The position numbers and the translations under genes are program-made. Shown in pieces: positions 1-8,950 of a stretch of 64,000 nt of DNA; position 1 is the stretch's first letter, and each line of letters begins with the position of its first letter. The notes under the pieces were generated by a model. It saw only the letters and a list, made by a program, of their open reading frames with translations. It was not told the DNA's origin and did no database searches. Source of the DNA: Bradyrhizobium sp. U87765 SZCCT0048. GTDB lineage: Bacteria > Pseudomonadota > Alphaproteobacteria > Rhizobiales > Xanthobacteraceae. The stretch is from the NCBI RefSeq assembly GCF_018131225.1, contig NZ_JAFCMM010000006.1, positions 372,001-436,000 of the forward strand, given 5' to 3'.

Positions 1-213
1 GATGCTGCGCTGGGCCGGATCGTCGGCGACATAGACCAGGGTGTGGTCGCGGTAGTCGGAGCGGAAATAGGCTTCGTGATCGGTGCGGCCGATCAGTTCG
101 AGGCCGAGGATGCGCTCGGCGAAGTCGACCGCCGCGGGCAGGTCGCGGGTGCCGAGCCGCACATAGCGCAGTTGCTCGATCGGGGAGGCGGAGGTTGGGA
201 GGGGCGTGGTCAT
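1..213 (-). CDS. VOC-family extradiol dioxygenase-like protein, N-terminal part (runs off window)
   Basis: Only the first 71 codons are present; the gene continues past the left edge. The N-terminus reads MTTPLPTSASPIEQLRYVRL and carries a VOC (glyoxalase/type I extradiol dioxygenase) module: a first beta strand (LRYVRLGTRDL), the helix AVDFAERILGL and the motif YFRSDYRDH. Its ATG overlaps the livF stop as ATGA, so it is probably translationally coupled as the last gene of the transporter operon. The hydratase and aldolase genes across the GntR gene make ring cleavage of a catechol-type substrate the likely role (inference). Substrate and metal ligands cannot be judged from this fragment. Confidence 0.75.
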   Translation of the reverse strand, partial: MTTPLPTSASPIEQLRYVRLGTRDLPAAVDFAERILGLELIGRTDHEAYFRSDYRDHTLVYVADDPAQRSI

Positions 214-971
214 AGGCCGAGATGCTCTCGTTGCAGGTCCTTGTCGGCGAGCAGCGCCGCCGGGGCGCCGTCGAACACGATGCGGCCATGGGCGAGCACC
301 ACCGCGCGGGTGGCGAGGCGCAGCGCCATGGCGACGTTCTGCTCGGCGACGATCATGGTCAAGCCCTCGCGGGCGAGGCGGCCGACCGAGCCGATGATGA
401 CATCCTCGATGGCGAGCGGGGCGAGACCCTCGCTCGGCTCGTCGAGGATGATGAAGTCGGCCTGGGTCAGGAGCGCGCGGGCGATCGCCAGCAACTGGCG
501 CTCGCCGCCGCTGAGCGCGCCGCTGGAGGAGCGCCGCCGCTCGGCGAGACGCGGAAAGGTGTCGTAGACGCGGGCAAGATCCCAGCCGCGGGCGCGGCTC
601 TTGTTCCACAGCGTCGCCATGCGCAGGCTTTCCTCGACGGTCAGCGAGGGGAACACGCCACGGCCCTGCGGCACCAGTGCGACGCCGAGCCTGGCGATGC
701 GGTGGGTCGGCCAGCCCGAGACGTCGTGGCCCTTGATGGCGACGCGGCCGCCGACCGTGGGCTCGAGGTTGAGCAGCGCGCTGATCAGCGTGGTCTTGCC
801 GGCGCCGTTGCGGCCGAGCAGCGCCAGCGTCTCGCCGGCGGCGAGCTGAAGGTCGATGCGGTCGAGGATGCGCACGCCGTCATAGGACGCCGACAGGCCG
901 GCTAGGGACAGCATCGGCGTGGGGGCCGGAGCGGCGGTCGCGGTGCTGGTGGTCGTGTTGGTCATGGTCAT
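210..971 (-). CDS. livF: Branched-chain-type ABC transporter ATP-binding protein LivF
   Basis: A 253-residue ABC ATPase that would energise import through the LivH/LivM permeases at the cytoplasmic membrane. It has a Walker A (GRNGAGKTT), a signature LSGGERQ and a Walker B (FIILDEPSEGLAP); GLAP after the Walker B is typical of LivF. About 19 low-complexity Thr/Ala/Pro residues precede the conserved domain, so translation may instead begin at the internal Met (MLSLAGL). The first ATG is preferred because it overlaps the livG stop (ATGA), as at the other junctions of this operon. The context points to uptake of an aromatic acid rather than an amino acid, which is an inference. Confidence 0.93.
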   Translation of the reverse strand: MTMTNTTTSTATAAPAPTPMLSLAGLSASYDGVRILDRIDLQLAAGETLALLGRNGAGKTTLISALLNLEPTVGGRVAIKGHDVSGWPTHRIARLGVALVPQGRGVFPSLTVEESLRMATLWNKSRARGWDLARVYDTFPRLAERRRSSSGALSGGERQLLAIARALLTQADFIILDEPSEGLAPLAIEDVIIGSVGRLAREGLTMIVAEQNVAMALRLATRAVVLAHGRIVFDGAPAALLADKDLQREHLGL

Positions 972-1723
972 GTCGCCTCCGCGAGGGCGCCGAGATAGGC
1001 GGCGCGGGCGCCGGCATGGGCGCGGATGGCGGCCGGCGTGTCGAATGCGATCATGCGGCCGAGGTCGAGCACCGCGACGCGGTTGCTGGTCCCGAACACG
1101 ATGTCGAGGTCGTGGGCGATCAGCACGATGGCGGTGCGGCTGTCATGCTGGCGCACGATCTCGATCAGGCGCTCGCCTTCCTCGCGGGCGAGGCCGGCGG
1201 TCGGCTCGTCGAGCAGCAGGAGGCGCGGCGCCATCGCCAGCGAGATCAGCACATCGACGATGCGCTGGTCGCCATAGGACAGGTTGCAGACCTTGTCGCC
1301 GGCGCGCTCGCCGAGCCGGGCGCGGGCGAGCAGGGCGTCGGCGGTCGCGTCGGCCTCCGCGAGTTCGCGCGCGGCGGGCCGCAGGCGGTACCCGGCGCTG
1401 TTGCGGGCGCGCACGGCCAGCGCAATGTTCTCCCGCAGCGACAGGTCCGGGAAGACCATGCTCTTCTGGAAGGTGCGCACCAGGCCTGCGCGCACCCGTG
1501 CGTTGGGCGCGAGGCGGGTGATGTCGCGGCCGTCGAACATCACCGTGCCATGGTTCGGCGTCAGGAAGCCGGTGATGACGTTGAACAGGGTGGTCTTGCC
1601 GGCGCCGTTCGGCCCGATCAGGCCGACGACCTCGCCTTCGTTGACATCAAAGGTGACGTCGCTGAGTACGCGCAGGCCGCCGAACGACTTGCCGATATGG
1701 TCGACCGTCAGCATCGCCATCAT
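968..1723 (-). CDS. livG: Branched-chain-type ABC transporter ATP-binding protein LivG
   Basis: A 251-residue ABC ATPase, partner of LivF. It has Walker A GPNGAGKTT, a signature region LSYGDQR and Walker B LLLLDEPTAGLAREE. LivG proteins usually have this longer C-terminal part ending near a VLDLGRMI-type strand. The open frame extends upstream across livM in another frame, but the MMAMLTVDHIG start overlaps the livM stop as ATGA and fits the family start. It lies in the middle of a tightly packed livH-livM-livG-livF unit and would bind and hydrolyse ATP on the cytoplasmic face. Confidence 0.93.
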   Translation of the reverse strand: MMAMLTVDHIGKSFGGLRVLSDVTFDVNEGEVVGLIGPNGAGKTTLFNVITGFLTPNHGTVMFDGRDITRLAPNARVRAGLVRTFQKSMVFPDLSLRENIALAVRARNSAGYRLRPAARELAEADATADALLARARLGERAGDKVCNLSYGDQRIVDVLISLAMAPRLLLLDEPTAGLAREEGERLIEIVRQHDSRTAIVLIAHDLDIVFGTSNRVAVLDLGRMIAFDTPAAIRAHAGARAAYLGALAEAT

Positions 1724-2727
1724 GCGCCTCCGTTCTTCCGCGACAGCCGCGCGAAGGCGGCGCGCACGCCCGCGACCACGCCCTGCGGCATCAGCAGCAC
1801 CGTGAGCACGAAGATCAGCCCGACCAGCAGCTGCCAGCGGTCGGTGTAGGACGAAAGGTAAGTCTGGATGGTGAGGTAGATCGCCGCGCCGACGAACGCG
1901 CCGTAGAGCGTGCCGACGCCGCCGATCACCAGCATGATGATCATCGCCGCCGAGAACGTCCAGTGCACGCTGTTGGGGCCGATATACTGGTTGACGAAGG
2001 GATAGAGCGCGCCGGCCGCGCCGGCGATGGCGCCGGAGACGATCAGCGCCTGCATGCGGATGCGCGGGATGCTGTAGCCGAGGGCGCTCATGCGCAGCGC
2101 ACGCTCGCGCGTGCCGATCAGGGCGCGCCCGAGCGGGGCGTCGACGAAGTGACGGGCGGCGAGCAGCGCGAGCACGGCGACGATGGCGGCGAGCGCATAG
2201 AGCGCAAGGCCGCTGGTCAGCGGCACGGTGGCGACGCCGAGATGCAGCGTGAGCGCCGGGAAGCCGCGCAGGCCATCGGCGCCGCCGGTGAGATCGCGCC
2301 AGTGGAACGCGACTTCCCACACCATCTGGCCGAGGATCAGGCTGAGGATCAGGAAGAACAGGTTGATGGTGCGCATCAGCACGATGCCGAACAGCGCCGC
2401 GAGCACAGCACCCGTCGCCATGCCGACGCCGAGCATGACGGCAACGTCGGCGCCGAGCCGCTGGGCGACGAGGGCCGCGGCATAGGCGGCGGTGCCGAAG
2501 AACGCCGCCTGGCCCAGCGACACGAGGCCGCCATAGCCGACGAGAAGATCGAGCGACAGCACGGCGACGCCGACGATCAGGAGTTCAGCGAGGAAGCGCA
2601 GCTGATAGTCGCTCGCCACCAGGAGCGGCAGCACCGCGATGGCGGCGAAAAGGGCGATCCGTCTCATGCGTCCGGCAGGGGAGGCGACCATGCGCGCGCG
2701 GGTGTCCATGATGTTGAGCAGGCTCAC
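1720..2727 (-). CDS. livM: Branched-chain-type ABC transporter permease LivM
   Basis: A 335-residue polytopic inner-membrane permease. Several hydrophobic segments are visible, beginning with IALFAAIAVLPLLVA, followed by the conserved LivM stretch LLVGYGGLVSLGQAAFFG. The later GVGTLYGAFVGAA motif is the coupling region that contacts the ATPase. It pairs with LivH to form the translocation path. Its ATG overlaps the livH stop and its stop overlaps the livG start. Length and motif order match the family; nothing is missing. Confidence 0.93.
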   Translation of the reverse strand: MSLLNIMDTRARMVASPAGRMRRIALFAAIAVLPLLVASDYQLRFLAELLIVGVAVLSLDLLVGYGGLVSLGQAAFFGTAAYAAALVAQRLGADVAVMLGVGMATGAVLAALFGIVLMRTINLFFLILSLILGQMVWEVAFHWRDLTGGADGLRGFPALTLHLGVATVPLTSGLALYALAAIVAVLALLAARHFVDAPLGRALIGTRERALRMSALGYSIPRIRMQALIVSGAIAGAAGALYPFVNQYIGPNSVHWTFSAAMIIMLVIGGVGTLYGAFVGAAIYLTIQTYLSSYTDRWQLLVGLIFVLTVLLMPQGVVAGVRAAFARLSRKNGGA

Positions 2728-3593
2728 ACTTGCCTCATGTTCTGCGCCACCAGTCCCGACGGCAGCAGCACCAGCAGCGCTGCCATCACGGCAAGGGCGA
2801 CGAAGTTGGAGAATTCAGGGACGAAGACTTTCGCGAACGTCATGGTGAAGCCGAGCAGCAGCGCGCTCACGACCGTGCCGCGGAAGGTGCCGAGGCCGCC
2901 GACCACCACCACGATCAGCGCAAGGATCAGCACCTCCTCGTCGAGGCCGGGATAAGCCGAGAGAATGCCGGCACCGAGCGCGCCGCTGAGGCCGCCGAGG
3001 CCGGCGGAGATCACCAGCACGATGGTGAAGATCTTGCGGGTGTCGAGGCCGAGCGTCTCGACAAAGCCGCGGTCGACGACACAGGCGCGCACCACCGCGC
3101 CCCAGATGGTGCGGTCGACCACGATCCACAGGCCGAGCGCGAGCGCAAAGCCGAAGCCGATGATGAACAGGCGGTAGATCGGGAACGGCAGGTCGAGCAG
3201 GAACACGACGCCGCGCAGCGCCTCGGGAATCTGCGGCGTCATGATCTGGGCGCCGAACCCCCAGCGCATCAGGTCGGCGAAGATCACCGACAGGCCGTAG
3301 GTCAAGAGCACCTGCATCAGGTGGGGGCGCGGATAGAACTGGCGGAACGGAAAGCGCTCCAGCACGAAGCCGGCGAGCCCCGCGGCGGCGAACGCCGCCG
3401 CGAACGCCAGCGGCCAGGGCAGGCCGGAGGCGAACCAGTAGATGCCGACATAGGCGCCCAGCAGCACGAACGCGCCATGGGTGAGGTTGACGAAGTTCAT
3501 CAGGCTGAGCACCAGCGACAGGCCGAGGCCTGTCAGCAGCAGCAGCACCGAGAACGACAGCGCGTTCAGCGTCTGGACAAGATAGAAGCCCAC
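2724..3593 (-). CDS. livH: Branched-chain-type ABC transporter permease LivH
   Basis: A 289-residue inner-membrane permease with family motifs LSLMNFVNLTHGAFVLLGAY near the N-terminus and GGLGTFRGTVV near the C-terminus. The frame stays open far upstream through the binding-protein gene, but the conserved protein starts at a GTG at 3593 (VGFYLVQTLNAL). A GAGG sits six bases upstream and the GTG lies 11 bases past the binding-protein stop. No ATG is available near that point, so GTG initiation is the best choice. It heterodimerises with LivM. Confidence 0.9.
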   Translation of the reverse strand: MGFYLVQTLNALSFSVLLLLTGLGLSLVLSLMNFVNLTHGAFVLLGAYVGIYWFASGLPWPLAFAAAFAAAGLAGFVLERFPFRQFYPRPHLMQVLLTYGLSVIFADLMRWGFGAQIMTPQIPEALRGVVFLLDLPFPIYRLFIIGFGFALALGLWIVVDRTIWGAVVRACVVDRGFVETLGLDTRKIFTIVLVISAGLGGLSGALGAGILSAYPGLDEEVLILALIVVVVGGLGTFRGTVVSALLLGFTMTFAKVFVPEFSNFVALAVMAALLVLLPSGLVAQNMRQV

Positions 3594-3604
3594 GATTGCC
3601 TCGC

Positions 3605-4813
3605 TCAGGCCGACGGGCCCGGATCCTTGATCGCCTTGTAGGTGTGGATCACCTCGTTGACGGCATTGCCGGCGGCGTCCTTCTTCACCTCGTTGACATA
3701 GATGTCGAGGATCGCCTGGTTGTTGCGGGGATCGAACGTCATCGGGCCGAACACGGTGTCGATCGGCTTGGCGAGCAGCGCCTCCTTGACCTTGTCCTTG
3801 TTGGAGAGGTCGCCCTGCACGCCCTCGACCGCAGCCTTGATCGCCTGTCCCGTGACATAGCCGGCGGTGCCCATCTCGCCGGGCAGCGAGCCGCGGGCCT
3901 CGCGGTAGGCGGCGCTGAAGGCGGTCGAGCTCGGCGCGGTCGGCGACTGGTTGCAGGTGTTGAGGCCGCCGATCGCCGCATCCTTCACCACGTTGACGAC
4001 GTCTTCCTGGTCGTAGAGCGCGCCGCCGCCGATCAGCTTGATCCTGCCCTGCAGGCGGTACTCCTTCATCTGCTGCAGCAGGCGCACGGCGTCGGAGCCG
4101 GCGAAGAACGAGTAGATGAAGTCCGGCTGTTCGGCGGCCACTGTGGTCAGCAGCGGGCCGAAGTCCGGCGTGCCGAGCGGCGACCACAGCTGCTTAGTGA
4201 TCTGGCCGCCCTGCTGGCGGTAGGTGGCGGCGAAGTCACCGACATATTCGCGGCCGGCGGCGTAGTCGGCGCCGATGGTGATGCAGCCCTTCTTGGAGAT
4301 CTTCTCGAACGCCCACAGGCCGGCAGTGTGGCCGAGCATCCAGTTGGTCTTGGTCGGGCGGAACACCAGCGGGCTCGCGGCCTTGCGGGCGAGGTCGTTG
4401 GCGGAGCCGGCGGAAATGAAGGTCAGCGCCTTGGCGTCGGCGACGACATCGCGCACGGCGAGTGCCACGGCGGAGCTGATGACGCCGCAGACGATGTCGA
4501 CATTGTCCTGGCCGATCAGCTTGCGGAACTTGCGCACGCCCTCGTCGGGCTTGGCCTGGTCGTCCTCGGTGATCAGCTCGACCGGGCGGCCGGCGAGGCG
4601 TCGGTCGTTCTCCTTGAGGAACAGCTGCAGGCCCGCGCGCATGCTCTCGCCCAGCGCGGTGAACGGGCCGGACAGCGACGTCACCATACCGATCTTGAGC
4701 GGATTGCCTGCGGACTGCGCCAGGGCGGGGGCGCTCAGGAGGCGCGTGGTGGCGGCAGCGGCGCCGCCTGCGAGCAGGGCGCGGCGGCTCAGTCCGGGAA
4801 AGCGAATGGTCAT
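3605..4813 (-). CDS. Periplasmic substrate-binding protein of a Liv-type ABC transporter
   Basis: A 402-residue type I periplasmic binding protein (Peripla_BP_6 fold). The N-terminus MTIRFPGLSRRALLAGG has a twin-arginine-like pair, a hydrophobic core and an APALAQ cleavage region, so Sec or Tat export is expected. The mature part begins NPLKIGMVTSLSGPFTALG, the usual ligand-lobe start. ATG 4813 is chosen over an in-frame ATG 27 bases upstream because GGAGG precedes it by seven bases. It is the first gene of the transporter operon and diverges from the GntR gene. The ligand is unknown; the neighbours suggest an aromatic acid. Confidence 0.9.
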   Translation of the reverse strand: MTIRFPGLSRRALLAGGAAAATTRLLSAPALAQSAGNPLKIGMVTSLSGPFTALGESMRAGLQLFLKENDRRLAGRPVELITEDDQAKPDEGVRKFRKLIGQDNVDIVCGVISSAVALAVRDVVADAKALTFISAGSANDLARKAASPLVFRPTKTNWMLGHTAGLWAFEKISKKGCITIGADYAAGREYVGDFAATYRQQGGQITKQLWSPLGTPDFGPLLTTVAAEQPDFIYSFFAGSDAVRLLQQMKEYRLQGRIKLIGGGALYDQEDVVNVVKDAAIGGLNTCNQSPTAPSSTAFSAAYREARGSLPGEMGTAGYVTGQAIKAAVEGVQGDLSNKDKVKEALLAKPIDTVFGPMTFDPRNNQAILDIYVNEVKKDAAGNAVNEVIHTYKAIKDPGPSA

Positions 4814-4901
4814 GGCGTGTCCTCCGAGGGTGTTGGGCATTGCGTTTCTTGTCGCCGCACGGCCGCCGGCATCCGACCAGATGGCGCGAGCGGTGTCAAA
4901 T

Positions 4902-4913
4902 AATTTCGAAAAT
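4902..4913. promoter_or_regulatory. Palindrome AATTTCGAAAAT upstream of the transporter operon (candidate GntR operator)
   Basis: The 12-base near-palindrome AATTTCGAAAAT lies about 90 bases upstream of the binding-protein start, in the AT-rich divergent region 4814-5081. A second copy lies at 5030-5041. Placing one copy near each divergent gene fits control of both operons by the adjacent GntR-family protein. That assignment is inferred from position and symmetry only. Confidence 0.5.
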
Positions 4914-5029
4914 CATATCCACGGTATTGATGAAGATGGCAAGCGCGACGTCGTATTATCCAGTTAGTTCAATAAATTGCCTGTTGAATTCTTGCCCGTG
5001 GATTTTCAAGCAAGAAGATTTCGTGTTGG

Positions 5030-5041
5030 AATTTCGAAATT
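5030..5041. promoter_or_regulatory. Palindrome AATTTCGAAATT upstream of the GntR gene (candidate operator)
   Basis: A perfect 12-base palindrome, AATTTCGAAATT, 40 bases before the GntR start, nearly identical to the element at 4902-4913. The surrounding region is clearly richer in A+T than the flanking genes, as expected for a divergent promoter. Confidence 0.5.
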
Positions 5042-5081
5042 TTGAGGTATGACAAATGAGCACAGCATCCGGAGAGGGGCG

Positions 5082-5834
5082 ATGAAGCAGGGCGGAACGG
5101 ACAGGACGGAGGAGCCGGGTACGGTCGGGCGCACGCTCGCCGACACCACCTACCGCCGGCTGCGTCACGACATCATTGCCGGCCGGCTGACCGCGGGCAG
5201 CAAGCTCAAGCTCGAAGGCCTCGCCAACGATTACGCGGTCGGGATGTCGCCGCTGCGCGAGGCCCTGACCCGCCTGATGGGCGACTTGCTGGTGGTGTCC
5301 GAGGGGCAGCGCGGTTTCTGGGTCGCGCCGCTGTCGCTGGAAGAACTCGACGACGTTTCGCGGGTGCGCGCCCTGATCGAGACCGAGGCGCTCAACCTCG
5401 CCATCCGCCATGGCGACGCCGCCTGGGAGACCGCCGTGCGTCGCGCCTTCGACGATCTAACCGCCATCGAGATGAAGCTGCCGCAGACAGCCGAGGCGCT
5501 CGATCCGCCGGTGCTGGAGGAGTGGGAGCGCGCCAACCGCGCCTTCCATGCCGCGCTGGTGTCGGCGTCGGGCTCGCCGGTGCTGATCAAGCTGCGCGAT
5601 CTGCTCTACCAGCAGTCCGAGCGCTACCGCCGCGTGTCGCTCAACGTCTCGCGCCGCTGGCGCAACGTCCATGACGAGCATGCCGCCATCTTCGACGCCG
5701 CGATCGAGCGCAATGCGCTGAAGGCGACGCGCATGACCGAGCTGCATCTGTCGCGCACGGCCGACGAGGTGCGCCGCGCCATGCAGACGCTCGCCGCCGA
5801 GGCCAATCCTGCCGAATCCCCGGAGACCCGCTGA
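5082..5834 (+). CDS. GntR-family (FCD-type) transcriptional regulator
   Basis: A 250-residue regulator. A winged helix-turn-helix comes first (YRRLRHDIIAGRLTAGSKLK, then SPLREALTRLMGDLLV), followed by an all-helical FCD effector domain with acidic and histidine residues typical of metal/carboxylate sensing (FHAALVSASGSPVL, ELHLSRTADEV). The start at 5082 is preferred over an ATG at 5049 because GGAGAGGGG lies just upstream and the family N-terminal helix follows. Its stop overlaps the next start (TGATG). It probably represses the catabolic and transport operons in the absence of a pathway intermediate. Confidence 0.88.
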   Translation: MKQGGTDRTEEPGTVGRTLADTTYRRLRHDIIAGRLTAGSKLKLEGLANDYAVGMSPLREALTRLMGDLLVVSEGQRGFWVAPLSLEELDDVSRVRALIETEALNLAIRHGDAAWETAVRRAFDDLTAIEMKLPQTAEALDPPVLEEWERANRAFHAALVSASGSPVLIKLRDLLYQQSERYRRVSLNVSRRWRNVHDEHAAIFDAAIERNALKATRMTELHLSRTADEVRRAMQTLAAEANPAESPETR

Positions 5835-6571
5835 TGTCGTTCGATCTCACTGGACAGCGCATTCTCGTCACCGGCGCCGCCGGCGGCATCGGCGCCGCGG
5901 TCGCGCGCGTGCTCGCCGGCCTCGGCGCGCGTCTCGTGCTGACCGATCGTGTGTCCTGCGCGGCGCAGGCCGCGCCGCTGCGTGACGCGGGACATGACGT
6001 CGAGGAGATCACCCTCGATCTCGACAGCGCTGACGCCGTCACTGAATTGGCGGGGCGCGCCGGCGACCTCGACGGCGCCGTGCTCGGCGCGGGTATCTAT
6101 CGTCCGGTCGACTGGGACTCGGAGCAGTGGGACGACGTCGCCGCGGCGACGCTCGCCACCAATCTGATGATGCCGATGCGTCTCGCGCGCGCCATCGCGC
6201 CGCGGCTGGCCGCGCGCGGCGGCGGCCGCCTGGTGCTGCTGGGCTCGATCGTCGCCACCACCGGTGGCTCGTTTCCCGGTGTCGGCCCGCACTACGCCGC
6301 CTCCAAGGGCGGCCTGCATACGCTGGTGCGCTGGCTCGCCGCGCGCCATGGCGGCGACGGCGTGCTGGTCAACGGCGTCGCGCCCGGCGTCACCGACACC
6401 GCGATGGTCGGCGTCCACGATCTCACCGAGGCGCTGCAGCGCCATCCGCTCAAGCGCGCCGCGCGGCCCGAGGAAATCGCCTGGCCTGTCGCGTTCCTGT
6501 GTTCCCCCGCCGCCAGCTTCATCTCCGGCGCCATTCTCGACGTGAATGGCGGCGCGATGATGCGTCCCTGA
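5834..6571 (+). CDS. Short-chain dehydrogenase/reductase (FabG-like)
   Basis: A 245-residue classical SDR with the nucleotide-binding motif TGAAGGIG near the N-terminus, an active-site Ser (LLGSIVATT) and the YAASK catalytic Tyr/Lys pair. The C-terminus SGAILDVNGGAMMRP is the usual end of this family. An Asp after the second beta strand (LTDR) suggests NAD(H) preference. It overlaps the GntR stop by one base and precedes the aldehyde dehydrogenase, so an alcohol/ketone redox step on the aromatic substrate or a side-chain intermediate is likely. The exact substrate is unknown. Confidence 0.88.
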   Translation: MSFDLTGQRILVTGAAGGIGAAVARVLAGLGARLVLTDRVSCAAQAAPLRDAGHDVEEITLDLDSADAVTELAGRAGDLDGAVLGAGIYRPVDWDSEQWDDVAAATLATNLMMPMRLARAIAPRLAARGGGRLVLLGSIVATTGGSFPGVGPHYAASKGGLHTLVRWLAARHGGDGVLVNGVAPGVTDTAMVGVHDLTEALQRHPLKRAARPEEIAWPVAFLCSPAASFISGAILDVNGGAMMRP

Positions 6572-6592
6572 TCGATCCCGGAGTTTGTTGTG

Positions 6593-8083
6593 ATGACCAC
6601 TGCTGCCTTGCGTACCCAGTCCGGCGCCGCGGCCCTGACCCATTTCATCGACGGCCGCTTCGTCGCCACCGCGCGCACCAGCTTCGAGAACCGCTCGCCG
6701 GTCGACGGCGCGGTGGTCAATCTCGTGCCGGAGGCCGATTCCGCCGTGATCGATGACGCGGTCAAGGCGGCGCAGCGGGCGCTCAAGGGACCGTGGGGCC
6801 GCATGTCCGAGCAGGAGCGATCAGTCATCCTGCGCAAGGTCGCCGACGGCATCATGCGCCGCTTCGACGAGTTCCTGGCAGCGGAAGTGCGCGACACCGG
6901 CAAGCCGGCGAGCCTTGCGTCCCACATCGACATCCCGCGCGGCGCGGCCAACTTCAACGTGTTCGCCGACCAGGTGCTGACGCTGTCGACCGAAACCTTC
7001 CGCATGGCGACGCCGGACGGCGCCGGCGCGCTGAACTATGCCATCCGCGTGCCGCGCGGCGTCATCGCGGTGGTGTGCCCGTGGAATCTGCCGCTGCTGC
7101 TGATGACCTGGAAGGTCGCCCCCGCGCTCGCCTGCGGCAACACCGTGGTGGTCAAGCCGTCGGAGGAAACGCCGACCACCGCGACGCTGCTCGGCGAGGT
7201 GATGAACGAGGCCGGCGTGCCGCCGGGCGTCTACAATGTCGTCCATGGTTTCGGTCCGGACAGCGCCGGCGAGTATCTCACCAGCCATCCCGGCATCGAC
7301 GGCATCACCTTCACCGGCGAGACCGCGACCGGCTCGGCGATCATGCGCGCGGCATCGCAGGGCGTGCGCCCGGTGTCGTTCGAGCTCGGCGGCAAGAATG
7401 CCGCTGTCGTGTTCGCTGATTGCAACATGGACAAGGCGATCGAGGGCACCATCCGCTCGGTGTTCGCCAATTGCGGCCAGGTCTGCCTCGGCACCGAGCG
7501 CGTCTATGTCGAGCGGCCGATCTTCGAGGCCTTCACCGCGCGCCTCAAGGCCGCGGCCGAAGGCTTGCGCATGGGCGATCCCTTCGACAAGGCGACGACC
7601 CTCGGCCCGCTGATCAGCCACACCCATCGCGACAAGGTCTTGTCGTACTATCAGCGCGCCAGGGAAGAAGGCGCCGAAGTGATCACCGGCGGCGGCGCGC
7701 CGACGCTGTCCGCGCCGTTCGACCGCGGCTCGTTCATCCAGCCGACAATCTGGACCGGTCTGCCGGAAACCTCCGCCGTGATCCGCGAGGAGATTTTCGG
7801 GCCGTGCTGCCACATCGCGCCGTTCGACAGCGAGGACGAGGCGATCGAACGCGCCAACGACAGCCCCTATGGCCTTGCGACGGCGATCTGGACCGACAAC
7901 CTGACGCGCGCCCATCGCGTCGCGGCGGCCATCGACGTCGGCATCACCTGGGTCAACAGCTGGTTCCTGCGCGACCTGCGCACGCCGTTCGGCGGCTCCA
8001 AGCAGTCGGGCATCGGCCGCGAGGGCGGCGTGCACTCGATGGAGTTCTACACCGAGCTGCGCAACGTCTGCATCAAGCTCTGA
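6593..8083 (+). CDS. 2-hydroxymuconate-semialdehyde-type aldehyde dehydrogenase
   Basis: A 496-residue NAD-dependent aldehyde dehydrogenase. Visible motifs are VVCPWNLPLLL, the cofactor loop FTGETATGS, the catalytic-Glu motif FELGGKN and the catalytic-Cys region NCGQVCLGTERVYVERPIF. The last string is characteristic of the DmpC/XylG/AmnC group that oxidises the semialdehyde ring-cleavage product to the dicarboxylate; in this cluster the substrate could equally be a carboxymethyl derivative (HpaE role). A GTG directly upstream at 6590 is an alternative start. It lies between the SDR and the hydratase in one transcription unit. Confidence 0.88.
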   Translation: MTTAALRTQSGAAALTHFIDGRFVATARTSFENRSPVDGAVVNLVPEADSAVIDDAVKAAQRALKGPWGRMSEQERSVILRKVADGIMRRFDEFLAAEVRDTGKPASLASHIDIPRGAANFNVFADQVLTLSTETFRMATPDGAGALNYAIRVPRGVIAVVCPWNLPLLLMTWKVAPALACGNTVVVKPSEETPTTATLLGEVMNEAGVPPGVYNVVHGFGPDSAGEYLTSHPGIDGITFTGETATGSAIMRAASQGVRPVSFELGGKNAAVVFADCNMDKAIEGTIRSVFANCGQVCLGTERVYVERPIFEAFTARLKAAAEGLRMGDPFDKATTLGPLISHTHRDKVLSYYQRAREEGAEVITGGGAPTLSAPFDRGSFIQPTIWTGLPETSAVIREEIFGPCCHIAPFDSEDEAIERANDSPYGLATAIWTDNLTRAHRVAAAIDVGITWVNSWFLRDLRTPFGGSKQSGIGREGGVHSMEFYTELRNVCIKL

Positions 8084-8159
8084 CGCGTCTTCAATTTTCG
8101 CGATCCGTGGCCGCAACGCCGCGTCCATCCACTATGACTGACACAACCGAGGATATCCC

Positions 8160-8942
8160 ATGCTGACTGACCAGGAACGTTCCCGCGCCGCCGACATCCT
8201 GCTCGAGGCCGAGCGCACCAAGGTGCAGGCCGTGCAGCTGTCGATCCAGTTTCCGCACATCGAGGTCGCCGACTCCTACGCCATCCAGAGCGAGGTGACG
8301 CGCCGCAAGGTCGCCGCCGGCCGCCGCATCATCGGCCACAAGGTCGGCCTGACCTCGAAGGCGATGCAGCAGTCGTCGCAGATCGACGAGCCTGATTATG
8401 GTCACCTCGTGGATACCATGATGGTCGCCGACGGGGCCAAGGTAAACCACGCCGACTACTGCGTGCCGCGCGTCGAGCCGGAGCTCGCCTTCGTGCTCGG
8501 CAAGCCGCTGAAGGGCCCGGGCGTCACCCTGACCGACGTGCTGCGCGCCACCGAATATGTCGTGCCCGCGATCGAGATCATCGACGCCCGCGTGCAGAAC
8601 CCGCGCAAGATCACCGACACCGTGGCCGACAACGGCGCCGCGGCGGGCATCATTCTCGGCGGCCGGCCGTTCCGGCCGCTCGACGTCGACCTGCGCTGGG
8701 TCGGGGCCGTGTTCTATCGCAACTCCGAGATCGAGGAGACCGGCATCGCCGCCGGTGTGCTCGGCCATCCGGCGATGGGCATCGCCTGGCTCGCCAATAA
8801 AGTGGGCGCGTTCGGCACCACGCTGGAGCCCGGCCATATCGTGCTGTCCGGCTCCTTTACCCGGCCGGTGTGGGCGGCTAAGGGAGACACGCTGCATGCC
8901 GACTTCGGACCGCAGGGGGCCGTCGTCGTTCAGTTCGTGTGA
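8160..8942 (+). CDS. hpaH: 2-oxo-hept-4-ene-1,7-dioate hydratase (HpaH/HpcG-like)
   Basis: A 260-residue member of the fumarylacetoacetate hydrolase-like hydratase family. It strongly resembles HpaH of 4-hydroxyphenylacetate degradation: GHKVGLTSKAMQ, EPDYGHLVD, PRVEPELAFVLGKPL with the metal-binding Glu pair, AIEIIDARVQN, and a C-terminal GSFTRPV. It hydrates the enol-dioate made after ring cleavage, giving the aldolase substrate. Its stop is only eight bases from the aldolase start, so the two final steps are co-expressed. DmpE-type 2-oxopent-4-enoate hydratase is the nearest alternative. Confidence 0.88.
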   Translation: MLTDQERSRAADILLEAERTKVQAVQLSIQFPHIEVADSYAIQSEVTRRKVAAGRRIIGHKVGLTSKAMQQSSQIDEPDYGHLVDTMMVADGAKVNHADYCVPRVEPELAFVLGKPLKGPGVTLTDVLRATEYVVPAIEIIDARVQNPRKITDTVADNGAAAGIILGGRPFRPLDVDLRWVGAVFYRNSEIEETGIAAGVLGHPAMGIAWLANKVGAFGTTLEPGHIVLSGSFTRPVWAAKGDTLHADFGPQGAVVVQFV

Positions 8943-8950
8943 GGATGACC

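Noticed and set aside
5049..5081. Upstream ATG of the GntR gene as the true start
   Set aside because: The later ATG at 5082 has a much better ribosome-binding site and the extra residues are not part of the family domain.
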